Source: a virus | Reading direction: 5' to 3' (one strand) | Virus record (IMG/VR): IMGVR_UViG_3300032069_000005 | Span: 22,232-86,231 of that record | DNA: 64,000 bases | Translations under genes and position numbers: made by a program | Notes under the pieces: generated by a model | Databases searched by the model: none | The model's input: the letters and a program-made list of their open reading frames with translations, nothing else | What the model was told of the DNA's origin: nothing | Shown here: in pieces, positions 51,760-61,106 of the stretch | How positions within the stretch are numbered: the stretch's first letter is position 1 | How the letters are laid out: each line of letters starts with the position of its first letter

Positions 51760-53427
51760 TTATTCTTTCTTTTTCCAAGTTTTTGTTTCTTTATCATAAG
51801 TATAACCTTGCTTATTCATACATCTTTTAGCAGCATTGATGGCTATCGCCATCGCTTTTCCATCATCTCCCGTATCTTCATAAACAGAATTAAAAGTTGC
51901 CATAAAGACCTCTTGACAGTGCTTTGTCATCTTTTTTATATACTTTGGTAGTTCATCTAAATTTTTATATGGTGCTATCTCAAGGTCATCGATTATTTCA
52001 GCTTTCTTAAAATTCTTTGATTCAGGCGAATTTGGATTTTTATTTTCATCTTCTAAATTTTCCTGTTTATTCGTTTTTGGCTGCTTTTTTACTATGTCAA
52101 TGGCTTTTTCTTCTTGATTAACAATTATCCTGGGATAAAAAATTTCTTGTTCATCGTCTACAACTTCTTTCATTCTTCTTTCTTTTTCGGTTGAATAATC
52201 AAATCCCAAAGAACTAATATAAGATTCATAACTCAAATTTCCTCTATCATAAGCAGACCTAATATCAGATAATATCTGTTCAGTATTAATTTTTATTGAA
52301 CTGCTAACTATTTTTAGTGATATATTTTCACTAAAAAATTTCGTATGATATTCTTTATTTTCTTTGATGATAAGGTAAATTACTTCTTTTAAAATACTTT
52401 TAAATCCTTCAACATCAGAATTTATTTCAGCAATAAATGGTTTAGGATTTAGTCTTGTTTCCTGGCGGGATTGAGCAATCTCCAATAAATCAACAAAACC
52501 TAAGCCAGCCAACAATGCTCTATAACCCTGCCTAAATAATTCTTCTCTTAATAAAGGCAAAAGGTCAGGAATAATGTGTTTAAACTCTTCATCAAATGGT
52601 GTAGTAGATAATGGAACTTCCGCCTTTTCATTTTTATATTTTTTAAATGCTGTTTTTATAGCAGCAGAAATTTTAAGCATATCACTATCAGTATATTTTA
52701 ATCCTTTAAAAAATGCACCTTCGGTTCCTTTTATTAGTTGTAGTATATATGGTAACGCTTTTTGAACTGCTTCGTCTCCCTTTGATTGCAATACTTCGAT
52801 TGCTAAATAATTTTTAAGAATCCCTTTTCTTATACAATAAGGAGAGGGATATTTGGTTATCCATCTTGTTCCTGCTTTTTGAACTATTATGTCTTCGTTG
52901 CCCTTTTTTATTATATTTTTAAACTCACTATCATTATAATATTCTTCAGTTCCAAGTTTATAATTTTTTTCATTTGGGCGTTTTATATAAACAGAAGCTC
53001 CATTATGAAACCATAAGGTCGTAGGAACATTTATTTCATTATTTCCTATTTTGGTAGGTTTCCAATCACCAATTTTTAGTAGACATAATGAAGAACCTTT
53101 TTTTACTTCCTGATAATATTCTTTCGCTAACTCTTGCAATCCAGTGGGGACTCCATCAATATTTATATTTATTTTTTCTAACCAAAGATTTAGTAAATCC
53201 TCTAAAGTTTGATTAGAACATTCTATTTTAAATTTGGCTTCAGAAGAGGAATTAATGGAATACTCTAATAATGTATTCACTATTCCCGTAACATCATCAT
53301 CGAGCATTTGCGATATTGCTGCACATCTTCCGTGAAAATCTTCAGGAATAGATATTCCTCCAGAAGAAAACATTGCGGAAATAAATTTCTGCCACAAAGC
53401 ATCTGTTATATTAAAATCATTTGCCAT
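51760..53427 (-). CDS. Portal protein with C-terminal ChaB-like domain
   Basis: 555 residues. It follows the large terminase. The middle resembles portal proteins (LPLLREELFRQGYRALLAGLGF, EIAQSRQETRLNPKPF). The last 70 residues (LDELPKYIKKMTKHCQEVFM, NSVYEDTGDDGKAMAIAINA, YTYDKETKTWKKK) match the ChaB-like domain found in phage head proteins. The portal forms the dodecameric DNA channel. A C-terminal ChaB fusion may recruit protease or scaffold; that is inference. AAAAGGAGTTATAA precedes the ATG. Confidence 0.78.
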   Translation of the reverse strand: MANDFNITDALWQKFISAMFSSGGISIPEDFHGRCAAISQMLDDDVTGIVNTLLEYSINSSSEAKFKIECSNQTLEDLLNLWLEKININIDGVPTGLQELAKEYYQEVKKGSSLCLLKIGDWKPTKIGNNEINVPTTLWFHNGASVYIKRPNEKNYKLGTEEYYNDSEFKNIIKKGNEDIIVQKAGTRWITKYPSPYCIRKGILKNYLAIEVLQSKGDEAVQKALPYILQLIKGTEGAFFKGLKYTDSDMLKISAAIKTAFKKYKNEKAEVPLSTTPFDEEFKHIIPDLLPLLREELFRQGYRALLAGLGFVDLLEIAQSRQETRLNPKPFIAEINSDVEGFKSILKEVIYLIIKENKEYHTKFFSENISLKIVSSSIKINTEQILSDIRSAYDRGNLSYESYISSLGFDYSTEKERRMKEVVDDEQEIFYPRIIVNQEEKAIDIVKKQPKTNKQENLEDENKNPNSPESKNFKKAEIIDDLEIAPYKNLDELPKYIKKMTKHCQEVFMATFNSVYEDTGDDGKAMAIAINAAKRCMNKQGYTYDKETKTWKKKE

Positions 53428-53440
53428 TTATAACTCCTTT

Positions 53441-56179
53441 TTAATAAACTCCCATTCCTGGTTTTTCATTTTCTTCTACAGGATTTATATTTTTAAATTC
53501 AAAATTCCATTGACAAATACTGAAAACCTGAAATGCCTGATGCAAATGGTCAGCTCCCTTATTTCCATAAACAATTCTTTTATCACTTCTTAAAACTACT
53601 TCATTATCAAACTGAACATCTAATTTACTATCAAAATGAGCGAGAATTTTTTGATTATAGAATAAGTGTTTTATTCTCTGAATACTCCAATCTACGATAT
53701 ATTCTTCCTTATAGGTTGGTGTTCCTGATTTATCTCTTAAAATTTCATTTGTTTTTTCGTCTCTTTCAAAATCTATAGAAATTTTCTCATTAAAACTAAC
53801 TCCAAAAATATGTTCGCCATTTGCTGTATTATATTTTTTTGCCAAATAACTGAACATTGCTTTTCCACCGCCGGAAGTAACATCAATTCCTACAATATTG
53901 GCTCGCAATATTCCAATAATAAAATCAACAATTTCATTATCTTCATCTGGAGAAAGTTTATAAGTCGTAATATTAAGTTCGTATTTATAAAGTTCTTTTG
54001 TTTCAAATAGCACTATTATTTCTGTGGGTGCTGAACCTTCTCCTTTATCTACCGCAATCCAAATTCGTTCTGCATTATTGGGTCTAATTAAAATTAAATT
54101 TTCTTTATAACGATGAAAATTATTTTTATTTATTTCAAACGCTTTTATAGGTATTGGTTCGCCATCTTTATCTCGTTTATAACATAAACGAACTCTCTCA
54201 ATATCATAGACACTTTCACCATCGTCTACTATTTGTCCCAAAATCTGCGTCCTGTAGCCAGGAGAGTTTCCAGACCACATACATTTTTTATTTCTTCTAA
54301 TATATATGGTATGATTTGGCTCGGTTTCAATGCACCAAATGTTTCCTTCATAATATATTTCTTTTATTCGATTTACATAAATATACGGTTCTCTTATACT
54401 CTTCCTTTCACTAATTAAATATTGGTCTCTATCTTTGCGATAGCTAATAGTAGCATAATTTCCTGATTTAATAATTAATTCTTGTAAATCATTCGACAAT
54501 TGTTTAGATGAAGTATAATAGTTTTTCCTTTTTCCATCTCCATCGCCTTTATTAAAAGCATCTAAAAATAAATTAATCTGTCTTTTACTTAAATTCCTTA
54601 TAAAATTAGGAACTTTTTTGTTTCTGGCATATTTCAAACAATTTTTCAATAAATATTTTCCTAAAACTTTATTTGTAATACTAAAACCACCATAAGAAAA
54701 CTTATCTCTTAGATTTAAATTATATAATATGTTCTGTATTTCTTGAATGTATTCTTGGGATTTTGATTGAGAAATTTGAATCCTATAATGAATCCATTCA
54801 AATATTCCTCTTTTTTCTTTATACTCATAGACACACCCCTCACTAACAAACCATCCAAGAAACTGCAAAAAGAAATCCATATTATATTTTATTTTGCCGA
54901 TTTTTATAGATTTTTTTTCATTTCCAATCCAATTCATATTCTGATTTAGTTGAAGTTTATTTACAGGATAAAATTCATATTGGGAAGTATATTTATTTTT
55001 GCATCCATAAGAGCAAAAATACTTTTGTTTTTTCTTATATGACTTATCTAATTTTAATCCACATTCTAAACAAAAATCAGTATCATATAATTGATAATTT
55101 TTCTTAATCGCTTTATGAGAAAGAATGGTTTCTAAATCTATTAATCTAAAATCTTTTTTTGGTGTTTTAAATGGAATTTTGTGATTAGAAGTAACCAAAA
55201 AATCTATTACCAAATTATTATATTCGTATAATTTCCCTTCGTAATCATATTTAAAAATGCTTTTAATTCTTTGATATTTTGTAATATTTTTTCCTATATT
55301 CCAACTAACTACTAAATCTTTATTGTTAATATTAAAAATGTTTTTCCATCCATTGTTAGTTAAAATTTCAGTATTAGAATCAAAACATTGTTTTCCGCCG
55401 AACTCTTTTTGGGCTGCTTCATCTTTTTCAGAATCCCAAGAAGGATTGGCGTAACTCGGAAGATTTACAATAATATTCTCGTTTTTTATATCAAGAAATT
55501 TTCTTCCAATCGGAGATTGCTTTTTGAAATTGGTCATTCCAGATAATCTTTCCACCATTCCCATTTCTGATTGTGCCATTAATTTTTTATTAGAAATTGC
55601 ATCTGTAAGAAAACTTCCTTCTTCTTCCCAATTCTTATCGGCATGTTTTTGATACCAATTTTTTCCTGGAGCTTTTCCTGCAAAAGTATTATTTACAGAT
55701 TCTATTCTGACCCCATTTTTAAAATTTAATAAATATGGATTCGCTCTTGATTTTATTCCTAAAGATTTAAGAATTGGATGATTTTCAAAAGCAGGAATTA
55801 TTATTTGCATTATTCCACTTATTTTAGCAGCATCACAACTGGAAAGAATTCCCCATTTACATATTTTATGCCACACCGAAAGAAGTATATCGACATTAAT
55901 TCCTATCCAGCTTTTTCCAGTAAGTCTTCCACCAAAATTAAGACAATCACCTAATCCTTTCTTTATTCTAAAATTTTCTTTTTTTGTTAGTTCTGGATTT
56001 TCAAAGAACTGACTTTCAAAACTTAACATTGGATATTGGTATTTTCTTACTTCTGCAAATTTATTTTCTTCAAAAGAACTTAAATCATCTAAATTACTAA
56101 ACATCACCTCAGTGCAACTAATTGGATTTGCTAAAATTTCAAATACTGCCAGCTCTTCTGGTGATATTTTACTCAGCAT
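53441..56179 (-). CDS. terL: Terminase large subunit interrupted by an intein
   Basis: 912 residues before splicing. The ATPase part has Walker A GGRLTGKS (residues 83-90) and ILSSCDAAKISG. Residues 265-638 are an intein. The C-terminal extein is the nuclease: IWIAVDKGEG, IVGIDVTSGGG and DHLHQAFQVFS carry the RNase H-fold Asp residues. Splicing joins EFGGKQ to SPGYRTQ. The enzyme cuts and pumps DNA into proheads through the portal. CAGGAGATTATAA is the ribosome binding site. It overlaps the small terminase by 11 bases. Confidence 0.9.
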   Translation of the reverse strand: MLSKISPEELAVFEILANPISCTEVMFSNLDDLSSFEENKFAEVRKYQYPMLSFESQFFENPELTKKENFRIKKGLGDCLNFGGRLTGKSWIGINVDILLSVWHKICKWGILSSCDAAKISGIMQIIIPAFENHPILKSLGIKSRANPYLLNFKNGVRIESVNNTFAGKAPGKNWYQKHADKNWEEEGSFLTDAISNKKLMAQSEMGMVERLSGMTNFKKQSPIGRKFLDIKNENIIVNLPSYANPSWDSEKDEAAQKEFGGKQCFDSNTEILTNNGWKNIFNINNKDLVVSWNIGKNITKYQRIKSIFKYDYEGKLYEYNNLVIDFLVTSNHKIPFKTPKKDFRLIDLETILSHKAIKKNYQLYDTDFCLECGLKLDKSYKKKQKYFCSYGCKNKYTSQYEFYPVNKLQLNQNMNWIGNEKKSIKIGKIKYNMDFFLQFLGWFVSEGCVYEYKEKRGIFEWIHYRIQISQSKSQEYIQEIQNILYNLNLRDKFSYGGFSITNKVLGKYLLKNCLKYARNKKVPNFIRNLSKRQINLFLDAFNKGDGDGKRKNYYTSSKQLSNDLQELIIKSGNYATISYRKDRDQYLISERKSIREPYIYVNRIKEIYYEGNIWCIETEPNHTIYIRRNKKCMWSGNSPGYRTQILGQIVDDGESVYDIERVRLCYKRDKDGEPIPIKAFEINKNNFHRYKENLILIRPNNAERIWIAVDKGEGSAPTEIIVLFETKELYKYELNITTYKLSPDEDNEIVDFIIGILRANIVGIDVTSGGGKAMFSYLAKKYNTANGEHIFGVSFNEKISIDFERDEKTNEILRDKSGTPTYKEEYIVDWSIQRIKHLFYNQKILAHFDSKLDVQFDNEVVLRSDKRIVYGNKGADHLHQAFQVFSICQWNFEFKNINPVEENEKPGMGVY
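54266..55387 (-). mobile_element. Intein with LAGLIDADG endonuclease in terminase
   Basis: 374 residues from Cys265 (CFDSNTEILTNNGWK) to Asn638 (CMWSGN), followed by Ser. Block B is FLVTSNHKIPF. A four-Cys zinc knuckle (CLECGLKL...CSYGCKNKY) precedes the endonuclease domain with helices FLGWFVSEGC and FLDAFNKGDGDG. The C-terminal SGN/S lacks the usual His before Asn, as in the glycosyltransferase intein, and the last 12 residues of both inteins are alike. Confidence 0.9.
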
Positions 56180-56891
56180 TTATAATCTCCTGAACTTTAT
56201 CATTTTTATATATATCTTCGTATATTAAATCGATAAATTCTGGAGCGACCCCAAAAGCTGTAGCCATTTCTTCTCTGGTAACTTTTTGTTCTTCATACCA
56301 TCTATACATTTCTTTATTATAAAGTATTGTCTTTTTAAAAAAAGTAACTTTTTCTGTGGTGTGCCCTCGCATATCCTTCATAATTAAATATAGTCGTTTA
56401 CAATAGGGGCATTTTGCGACATTACATCCGGCATTTTCTTTGTAATAAGTTAATGCTTTTTTATAAAGAAGATTCCATTCTTCTAATGTATTCGATTGTT
56501 CTCTTTTTGATAAACCTAAAGAATCCTTTAATTCCAAAATTTGTTTTTCAGTCTCTCTGAGTTGTTCTACATCATCTTTTGGGATTGCTGGATTAGTTTT
56601 TTCATATTCCTTTCTTAGAATAGTTTTATATCGTTCCGCCAGAATTTCCAAATCAATTAACTGGCGAAGTGTATCTTTTTCGGCTGCACTCTCAAGAGAA
56701 GATTCCTCAAGATACCTATCTAATAAACTTTGTGCAAATTTTCTTTCTTCTGAATTTATAGCAAAATTCAAAGAGCCAAGTAATTCGTCTTTCTGAAGAT
56801 ATTCATCTACTTTTTTGTAGAGTTCTTCTTCAGTCAGCGATTTATATTGTGGTAAATTTCTATATTTATTAAAAAGTTTTTCTCGCTCCAT
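56169..56891 (-). CDS. Terminase small subunit-like protein
   Basis: 240 residues, helical and charged, directly upstream of terL. A C-terminal EEMATAFGVAPEFIDLIYED looks like a DNA-binding helix pair, and CNVAKCPYCKR is a possible zinc knuckle. TerS proteins recognise packaging sites and are poorly conserved, so the assignment rests on position, size and helical composition. Confidence 0.6.
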   Translation of the reverse strand: MEREKLFNKYRNLPQYKSLTEEELYKKVDEYLQKDELLGSLNFAINSEERKFAQSLLDRYLEESSLESAAEKDTLRQLIDLEILAERYKTILRKEYEKTNPAIPKDDVEQLRETEKQILELKDSLGLSKREQSNTLEEWNLLYKKALTYYKENAGCNVAKCPYCKRLYLIMKDMRGHTTEKVTFFKKTILYNKEMYRWYEEQKVTREEMATAFGVAPEFIDLIYEDIYKNDKVQEIINAE

Positions 56892-56913
56892 CCTACCCTA
56901 CTTTTTTATTTGG

Positions 56914-56935
56914 GAGGGGAAGAATTCTTCCCCTC
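56914..56935 (-). promoter_or_regulatory. Perfect 22-bp palindrome between fibre and terminase genes
   Basis: GAGGGGAAGAATTCTTCCCCTC reads the same on both strands and lies in the 50-base gap before the small terminase gene, so it is close to the terminase ribosome binding site. It may be an mRNA hairpin, a packaging recognition site near terS, or a protein operator. No T-run follows in the minus direction. Confidence 0.6.
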
Positions 56936-56941
56936 AAAAAA

Positions 56942-58948
56942 TTACCAATTTACTCCCACACAATGAAGTTTTAAATCTTTATTATTGTGAGTTGTAATTT
57001 TCCATTTCATTTGTGTTCCAGAAGGTTGTCCAGAAATGTCTACCGCATCCGATACTAAAATCCTTTTTCCAGTATCATAATCTCCCTCATCTGTCAAAGT
57101 ATGCTGTGTCCAATTAGAACCATTATTTCTTGAAATATACGCCTTTAAATCTGTATTAAGAGTAATGGAATCTACATCTTCTTCCATAATTACTATACGA
57201 GATTGTGTTGGTGCTTCTTCTGCTATTGTTGCCAAAGAAATAAGAGTCATATTATTAAAAATTGTATTATAAGTTTTAAAATTAAAATTAACATCGTTCC
57301 AATACGACCAAACCGCATCGTCGTAATAATGCCCCCTAGCAGTTAATACTTCCACATTTCCGCACCATTCAATATAATTAGTATTATCTACTCCTCTATC
57401 ATCATTTAAAACTATCCAATATTTTGTTCCTAAAGTCAATGATATTGGTGTAGTAAAAGTAAAAGTATAATAAGTATCACTTGTTGATATTCCCGAAACA
57501 TCTAATGCAGAGCTATCTATTCCTATCTGAGTAAGCGGGTCGCCGCTTCCATTATCAGAATAAATTTCTACCCACATATTTCCCGTAGGAGAATTTACTT
57601 TTCTTAATTGAACAGCTATTTTAGATAAATCGTAATTTTCAGTAGGAGTAAAAGGATAAGCTAACAAACTTTGACCGGTCTTACTTAAACCTACTCTATT
57701 ATCTACCACCACATCTCTGCTATCTTTTAGATTATCAGTAGCTGTTGGTTTGTATAAATCATTTGAAGAATCATAATCTTGATTTTCCGATGTATCTGTG
57801 TCTACTCCGGTTTCATCTTCAAATTCATCCATTAATCCATCTAATAAATTAAATTTTATTAAACTTCCTTGAACTGCTAATTTAAAAAATCCTAACATTA
57901 AATTATAAAATAATTTATTTATAGTTCCTGCCAAGCCAGCCAATTGGCTGTGGTCATAAGTTCCTTCGTGAGTAGAAACTGCTCCGAGAGGTTCTTTATT
58001 ATCTAAACTTTCTTGAACAGTTATGCCTGTCTCATCAGTAGGAATTTCCGATGCGACTTGGTCTGCCGTAGCTCCATCTTCTATCCCATCAAGTTTAGTT
58101 CCATCTACAGATAAATCTCTGCCATCTATTTTTATACCAGAAGCAACATCTAAATCCGATTTTAATAAGCCATTATTTATCAATTCTGTTTCATTAATAG
58201 TTACATAAGTCTCAAAATAATAATCTTCAGCAACTTTACTCCAACTTCCTGCTCCACCAGTTACCCTGCTTCCTCCACTATAAACATTTGTGTTATTTTT
58301 TATTAATTCTACTTCACCAGATGAACTAAAAGTAACTGCATACATTACCCCAGATATTACTGAAGCTGGAATATTAAAAATTACATCAAATTCTCCACTT
58401 TCTGAGGGAATGTTATCACTTGAAATATTAACTGTAGCCAAAACATTCCCATTTGGTAATTCATTGGTAACTTCTTCTATATTTACTGTGAGAGTATCTG
58501 GATTTTGGCAATACCCTTTCAAAATTATTTTACTCAATAAACCTGTTCGTTCAACAGTAAAAGTCTGCCCTTCATTCTGTGCTTCCTTGGCTGATGTTCC
58601 TGTAGTTTGCTGCTGGTCTAAAATTTCCTCATTTGCCTGTATCAAAGTGTTATCTGTATTTTGGTCGTGTAATTGAGCAAAATCAGGTTTTCCACTTATA
58701 TTATTCCAATCTACTTCAGAAGCATTTCCAACATTTATCCAATCAGTCAATTCCCCCGAAGAAGATGAACTATTCCAAGTATACATACTATCATTGGATT
58801 TTACAACATAACAATCATTCTCGGAATTTCCTGTCAAAGGTAAGTCATTGACAGTAGGCACAGTTCCTTTTAATTTTAATAAAGCAGTATCCAATATTAA
58901 ATTAAACTGTCCGGTGCGGGGGTTGATTTTTTGTTTAAAAATACTCAT
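56942..58948 (-). CDS. Large tail fibre/appendage protein
   Basis: The start at 58948 (MSIFKQKINPRTGQFNL) follows GGAGGAATTTTATA; longer frames begin inside the HNH gene. 668 residues. The N-terminal TGQFNLILDTALLKLKG and YVVKSNDSMYTWNSSSSSG are typical of fibre start domains. There are two jelly-roll-like modules (QTFTVERTGLLSKIILKGY; YDLSKIAVQLRKVNSP with TLGTKYWIVLNDD) and fibre-like stretches (DLDVASGIKIDGRDLSVDG). It probably binds the host surface. An HNH gene is inserted just upstream. Confidence 0.65.
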   Translation of the reverse strand: MSIFKQKINPRTGQFNLILDTALLKLKGTVPTVNDLPLTGNSENDCYVVKSNDSMYTWNSSSSSGELTDWINVGNASEVDWNNISGKPDFAQLHDQNTDNTLIQANEEILDQQQTTGTSAKEAQNEGQTFTVERTGLLSKIILKGYCQNPDTLTVNIEEVTNELPNGNVLATVNISSDNIPSESGEFDVIFNIPASVISGVMYAVTFSSSGEVELIKNNTNVYSGGSRVTGGAGSWSKVAEDYYFETYVTINETELINNGLLKSDLDVASGIKIDGRDLSVDGTKLDGIEDGATADQVASEIPTDETGITVQESLDNKEPLGAVSTHEGTYDHSQLAGLAGTINKLFYNLMLGFFKLAVQGSLIKFNLLDGLMDEFEDETGVDTDTSENQDYDSSNDLYKPTATDNLKDSRDVVVDNRVGLSKTGQSLLAYPFTPTENYDLSKIAVQLRKVNSPTGNMWVEIYSDNGSGDPLTQIGIDSSALDVSGISTSDTYYTFTFTTPISLTLGTKYWIVLNDDRGVDNTNYIEWCGNVEVLTARGHYYDDAVWSYWNDVNFNFKTYNTIFNNMTLISLATIAEEAPTQSRIVIMEEDVDSITLNTDLKAYISRNNGSNWTQHTLTDEGDYDTGKRILVSDAVDISGQPSGTQMKWKITTHNNKDLKLHCVGVNW

Positions 58949-59661
58949 TATAAAATTCCTCCATTTTTGGTTAGAATATTTTGTATTTTTTCTTGATAAA
59001 TCTTTTGCCAATAATTTCTGTTATGATTGGCTCTCGTGTTACATTGTTGGCAAGTAGTAATCAAATTATATTCCTGGCAATTCTTTTTATCATAATCAAT
59101 ATGATGAACTTCTAAAACTCTACCCATAACTATCAAGTGTTCTTCTTCAGTCATTCCGCAATTCTGACATTCGTAGTTGTCTCGTTTGCGGATAGAATCT
59201 TTGAGGGTTTTATTAAATTCTTGTGGATAAAGTTCATAACTTCTTCCATCTATAAAACAATGATTTTTACTTCCTAATTGAAAACATTTCAAACAGTATT
59301 TTGATTGTGGTCTAATAATTTTCTTACAATTTAAACATTTATTCTTGGGTTTTCTTCTAAATATTCCCGAACAATGCTGACATCTCGTCGAATAAATATT
59401 TATCACTTTTCCGCAATCGATACATTTTTTATTTTTAATATTGTTTCCGTGTTTATAATTTGAATTTCTAATACCTTTACTTGCACAAGAATGGCAATAA
59501 TTGGCGTAAAAATTATTTAATTCTTTACCACAATCTTTGCACTTATGCTCTTTTTTGTGCCGCGTTCTATATTTTTTATTACATAAATTGCATCTTTTAT
59601 ATTTTGGTTTGCTAATTTCTTTATTACAGTCTATACAATAAAATTTAGTTTTATATGACAT
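58948..59661 (-). CDS. HNH homing endonuclease with zinc knuckles (copy B)
   Basis: 237 residues. At least five CxxC knuckles in the first 140 residues, then the HNH core RDNYECQNCG, VLEVHHIDYDKKNC and TCQQCNTRANHNRNYW. The core is very similar to the gene at 51127 while the N-terminal zinc regions differ, consistent with a spreading endonuclease family. Its last codon overlaps the start of the fibre gene. Confidence 0.88.
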   Translation of the reverse strand: MSYKTKFYCIDCNKEISKPKYKRCNLCNKKYRTRHKKEHKCKDCGKELNNFYANYCHSCASKGIRNSNYKHGNNIKNKKCIDCGKVINIYSTRCQHCSGIFRRKPKNKCLNCKKIIRPQSKYCLKCFQLGSKNHCFIDGRSYELYPQEFNKTLKDSIRKRDNYECQNCGMTEEEHLIVMGRVLEVHHIDYDKKNCQEYNLITTCQQCNTRANHNRNYWQKIYQEKIQNILTKNGGIL

Positions 59662-59663
59662 TT

Positions 59664-59945
59664 TTATTTTATTGATTCACTCATTATCTCTTTTAATTGT
59701 GCTGGTAAAACATAATTATATCCACCACGTCCAGCGACTACAGTATCATATTCACCTGCTTTAACACAGTAACGACCTTCATTGCCATCTGAATTGTAGC
59801 GAGCAATTAAAATAAGACCTTTATTGTCCATAAAAATAATATATTCATTATCGTCCCCAGTTACATTTGAACCAGTATAAGAATTGCAAAAGAAAAAATT
59901 ACTCATTCCAAAACTAATACTTTTACTTACTCTTTTCTCAGACAT
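59664..59945 (-). CDS. Small structural-operon protein
   Basis: 93 residues, beta-rich (YIIFMDNKGLILIARYNSDG, GRYCVKAGEYDTVVAGRGG) with an N-terminal Ser-rich start. An AGGAGTAAATAAAAA site precedes the start. No family recognised; likely a small virion protein. Confidence 0.5.
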   Translation of the reverse strand: MSEKRVSKSISFGMSNFFFCNSYTGSNVTGDDNEYIIFMDNKGLILIARYNSDGNEGRYCVKAGEYDTVVAGRGGYNYVLPAQLKEIMSESIK

Positions 59946-59995
59946 TTTTTATTTACTCCTTTGTAGTTAATAAATTTTTTTATTTTATCCCAAAA

Positions 59996-60685
59996 TTATG
60001 GGGTATATTCTTCCCAAGTTAAATTTAAAATAATTTTTCTTGTATCAGAAGATGTTCCTGCGTCTGGTTGTCTACAAACAATACCTTCGCCTGGGGCTAA
60101 TATTATTTCTCCATCTTCTGATAATATTAATTCTTGCTGATGGGAAACTCCCACTCCAACTGCGGTCAATACCGAAGTAACTATAAAAGCACATATAGTT
60201 GCTCCTGCCGTTAAACTTAATCCTGTAGACGCGGTTAATACTAATCCGCTGGGATTAGGTTCTGAACTTTCTATTTTCGCTGGTGTTAATTGTGCTCCTG
60301 AAGCTGTTCCAGTAAATGTTACTCTTTCTATACTAATTCTCGGTGCAGTAACACATACAAGTGCGGTAGTAGGAGCTACTCTAAATAAAATTTTTCTTAT
60401 TTTCAAATTTTTAGTATTACCTACTGGATTGATTATCCAAAAAAATCCAGCAGTTGCGGCGTGAGCTGATACTTGAACTGTTAAATTACCTGAATGAACT
60501 GCAAATTTTGGACATAATGAATTTGGTGCAGCAACTTCTTTACCATCTGAATCATATAAAGTTGCTCTCAATGCTTTACTTATAGGGTCTATTTTTAATT
60601 GGTCGGAAGAATCACCACTTTTAAGTATAGCCCCTCTTTCTGATTTTAAAGTTTGTTTTAAATGATTTAAAAAATATTTAATCAT
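59996..60685 (-). CDS. Structural protein with beta-sandwich composition
   Basis: The start at 60685 (MIKYFLNHLKQ) is preceded by GAGGAAAATAAAA. 229 residues. After a short basic helix the sequence is Ala/Thr/Val-rich beta (RISIERVTFTGTASGAQLTP, GLSLTAGATICAFIVTSVL) and ends IILAPGEGIVCRQPD...ILNLTWEEY, resembling phage appendage or head decoration proteins with a jelly-roll fold. Probably a virion surface protein. Confidence 0.55.
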   Translation of the reverse strand: MIKYFLNHLKQTLKSERGAILKSGDSSDQLKIDPISKALRATLYDSDGKEVAAPNSLCPKFAVHSGNLTVQVSAHAATAGFFWIINPVGNTKNLKIRKILFRVAPTTALVCVTAPRISIERVTFTGTASGAQLTPAKIESSEPNPSGLVLTASTGLSLTAGATICAFIVTSVLTAVGVGVSHQQELILSEDGEIILAPGEGIVCRQPDAGTSSDTRKIILNLTWEEYTP

Positions 60686-60696
60686 TTTTATTTTCC

Positions 60697-61095
60697 TCAA
60701 CCTATTAAATAATTAATTTTAAATTTGTCGCTGATATAGCCTTCAAGTGATTTTGCATAAATTTTAAATTCCCCATTTCCTGGAGCAAATTTTAAATCTA
60801 TTGAATCACATTCTAATTCGTCAAGTTCCTTCCCAGTTGGTGCTTCGTATGCGAGGTTACCTGTAATTTGAGAAGTAATTAAAACATCTGAATCAGTTAT
60901 AATAAATTCTTTTTCTGAAACAGGAACTGTTCCAAAATCTATTTCACATTGTTTAATATTGGTAGAACCTGCTCCTGGAACTTTCCAAGTTTTATCTCCA
61001 AATAAACATTTAGTTCCATCAGCACCAGTTCCTCCCAAGTCAGTTGTTTTTATTTTATTGTCAATATCTAATATTGGAACTTTTCGTAATGTCAT
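60697..61095 (-). CDS. Tail fibre-associated protein
   Basis: 132 residues. The N terminus (IKTTDLGGTGADGTKCLFGD, KTWKVPGAG) is a common phage fibre-segment motif, followed by a beta domain (EKEFIITDSDVLITSQITG, IDLKFAPGNGEFKIY). It probably belongs to the same fibre complex as the genes on either side. AGGAATTAAAATA precedes the start. Confidence 0.6.
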   Translation of the reverse strand: MTLRKVPILDIDNKIKTTDLGGTGADGTKCLFGDKTWKVPGAGSTNIKQCEIDFGTVPVSEKEFIITDSDVLITSQITGNLAYEAPTGKELDELECDSIDLKFAPGNGEFKIYAKSLEGYISDKFKINYLIG

Positions 61096-61106
61096 TATTT
61101 TAATTC

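Noticed and set aside
56914-56935. Intrinsic terminator at the perfect palindrome
   Set aside because: No T-run follows on the minus strand, the only strand transcribed here; kept as a palindrome of unknown role.
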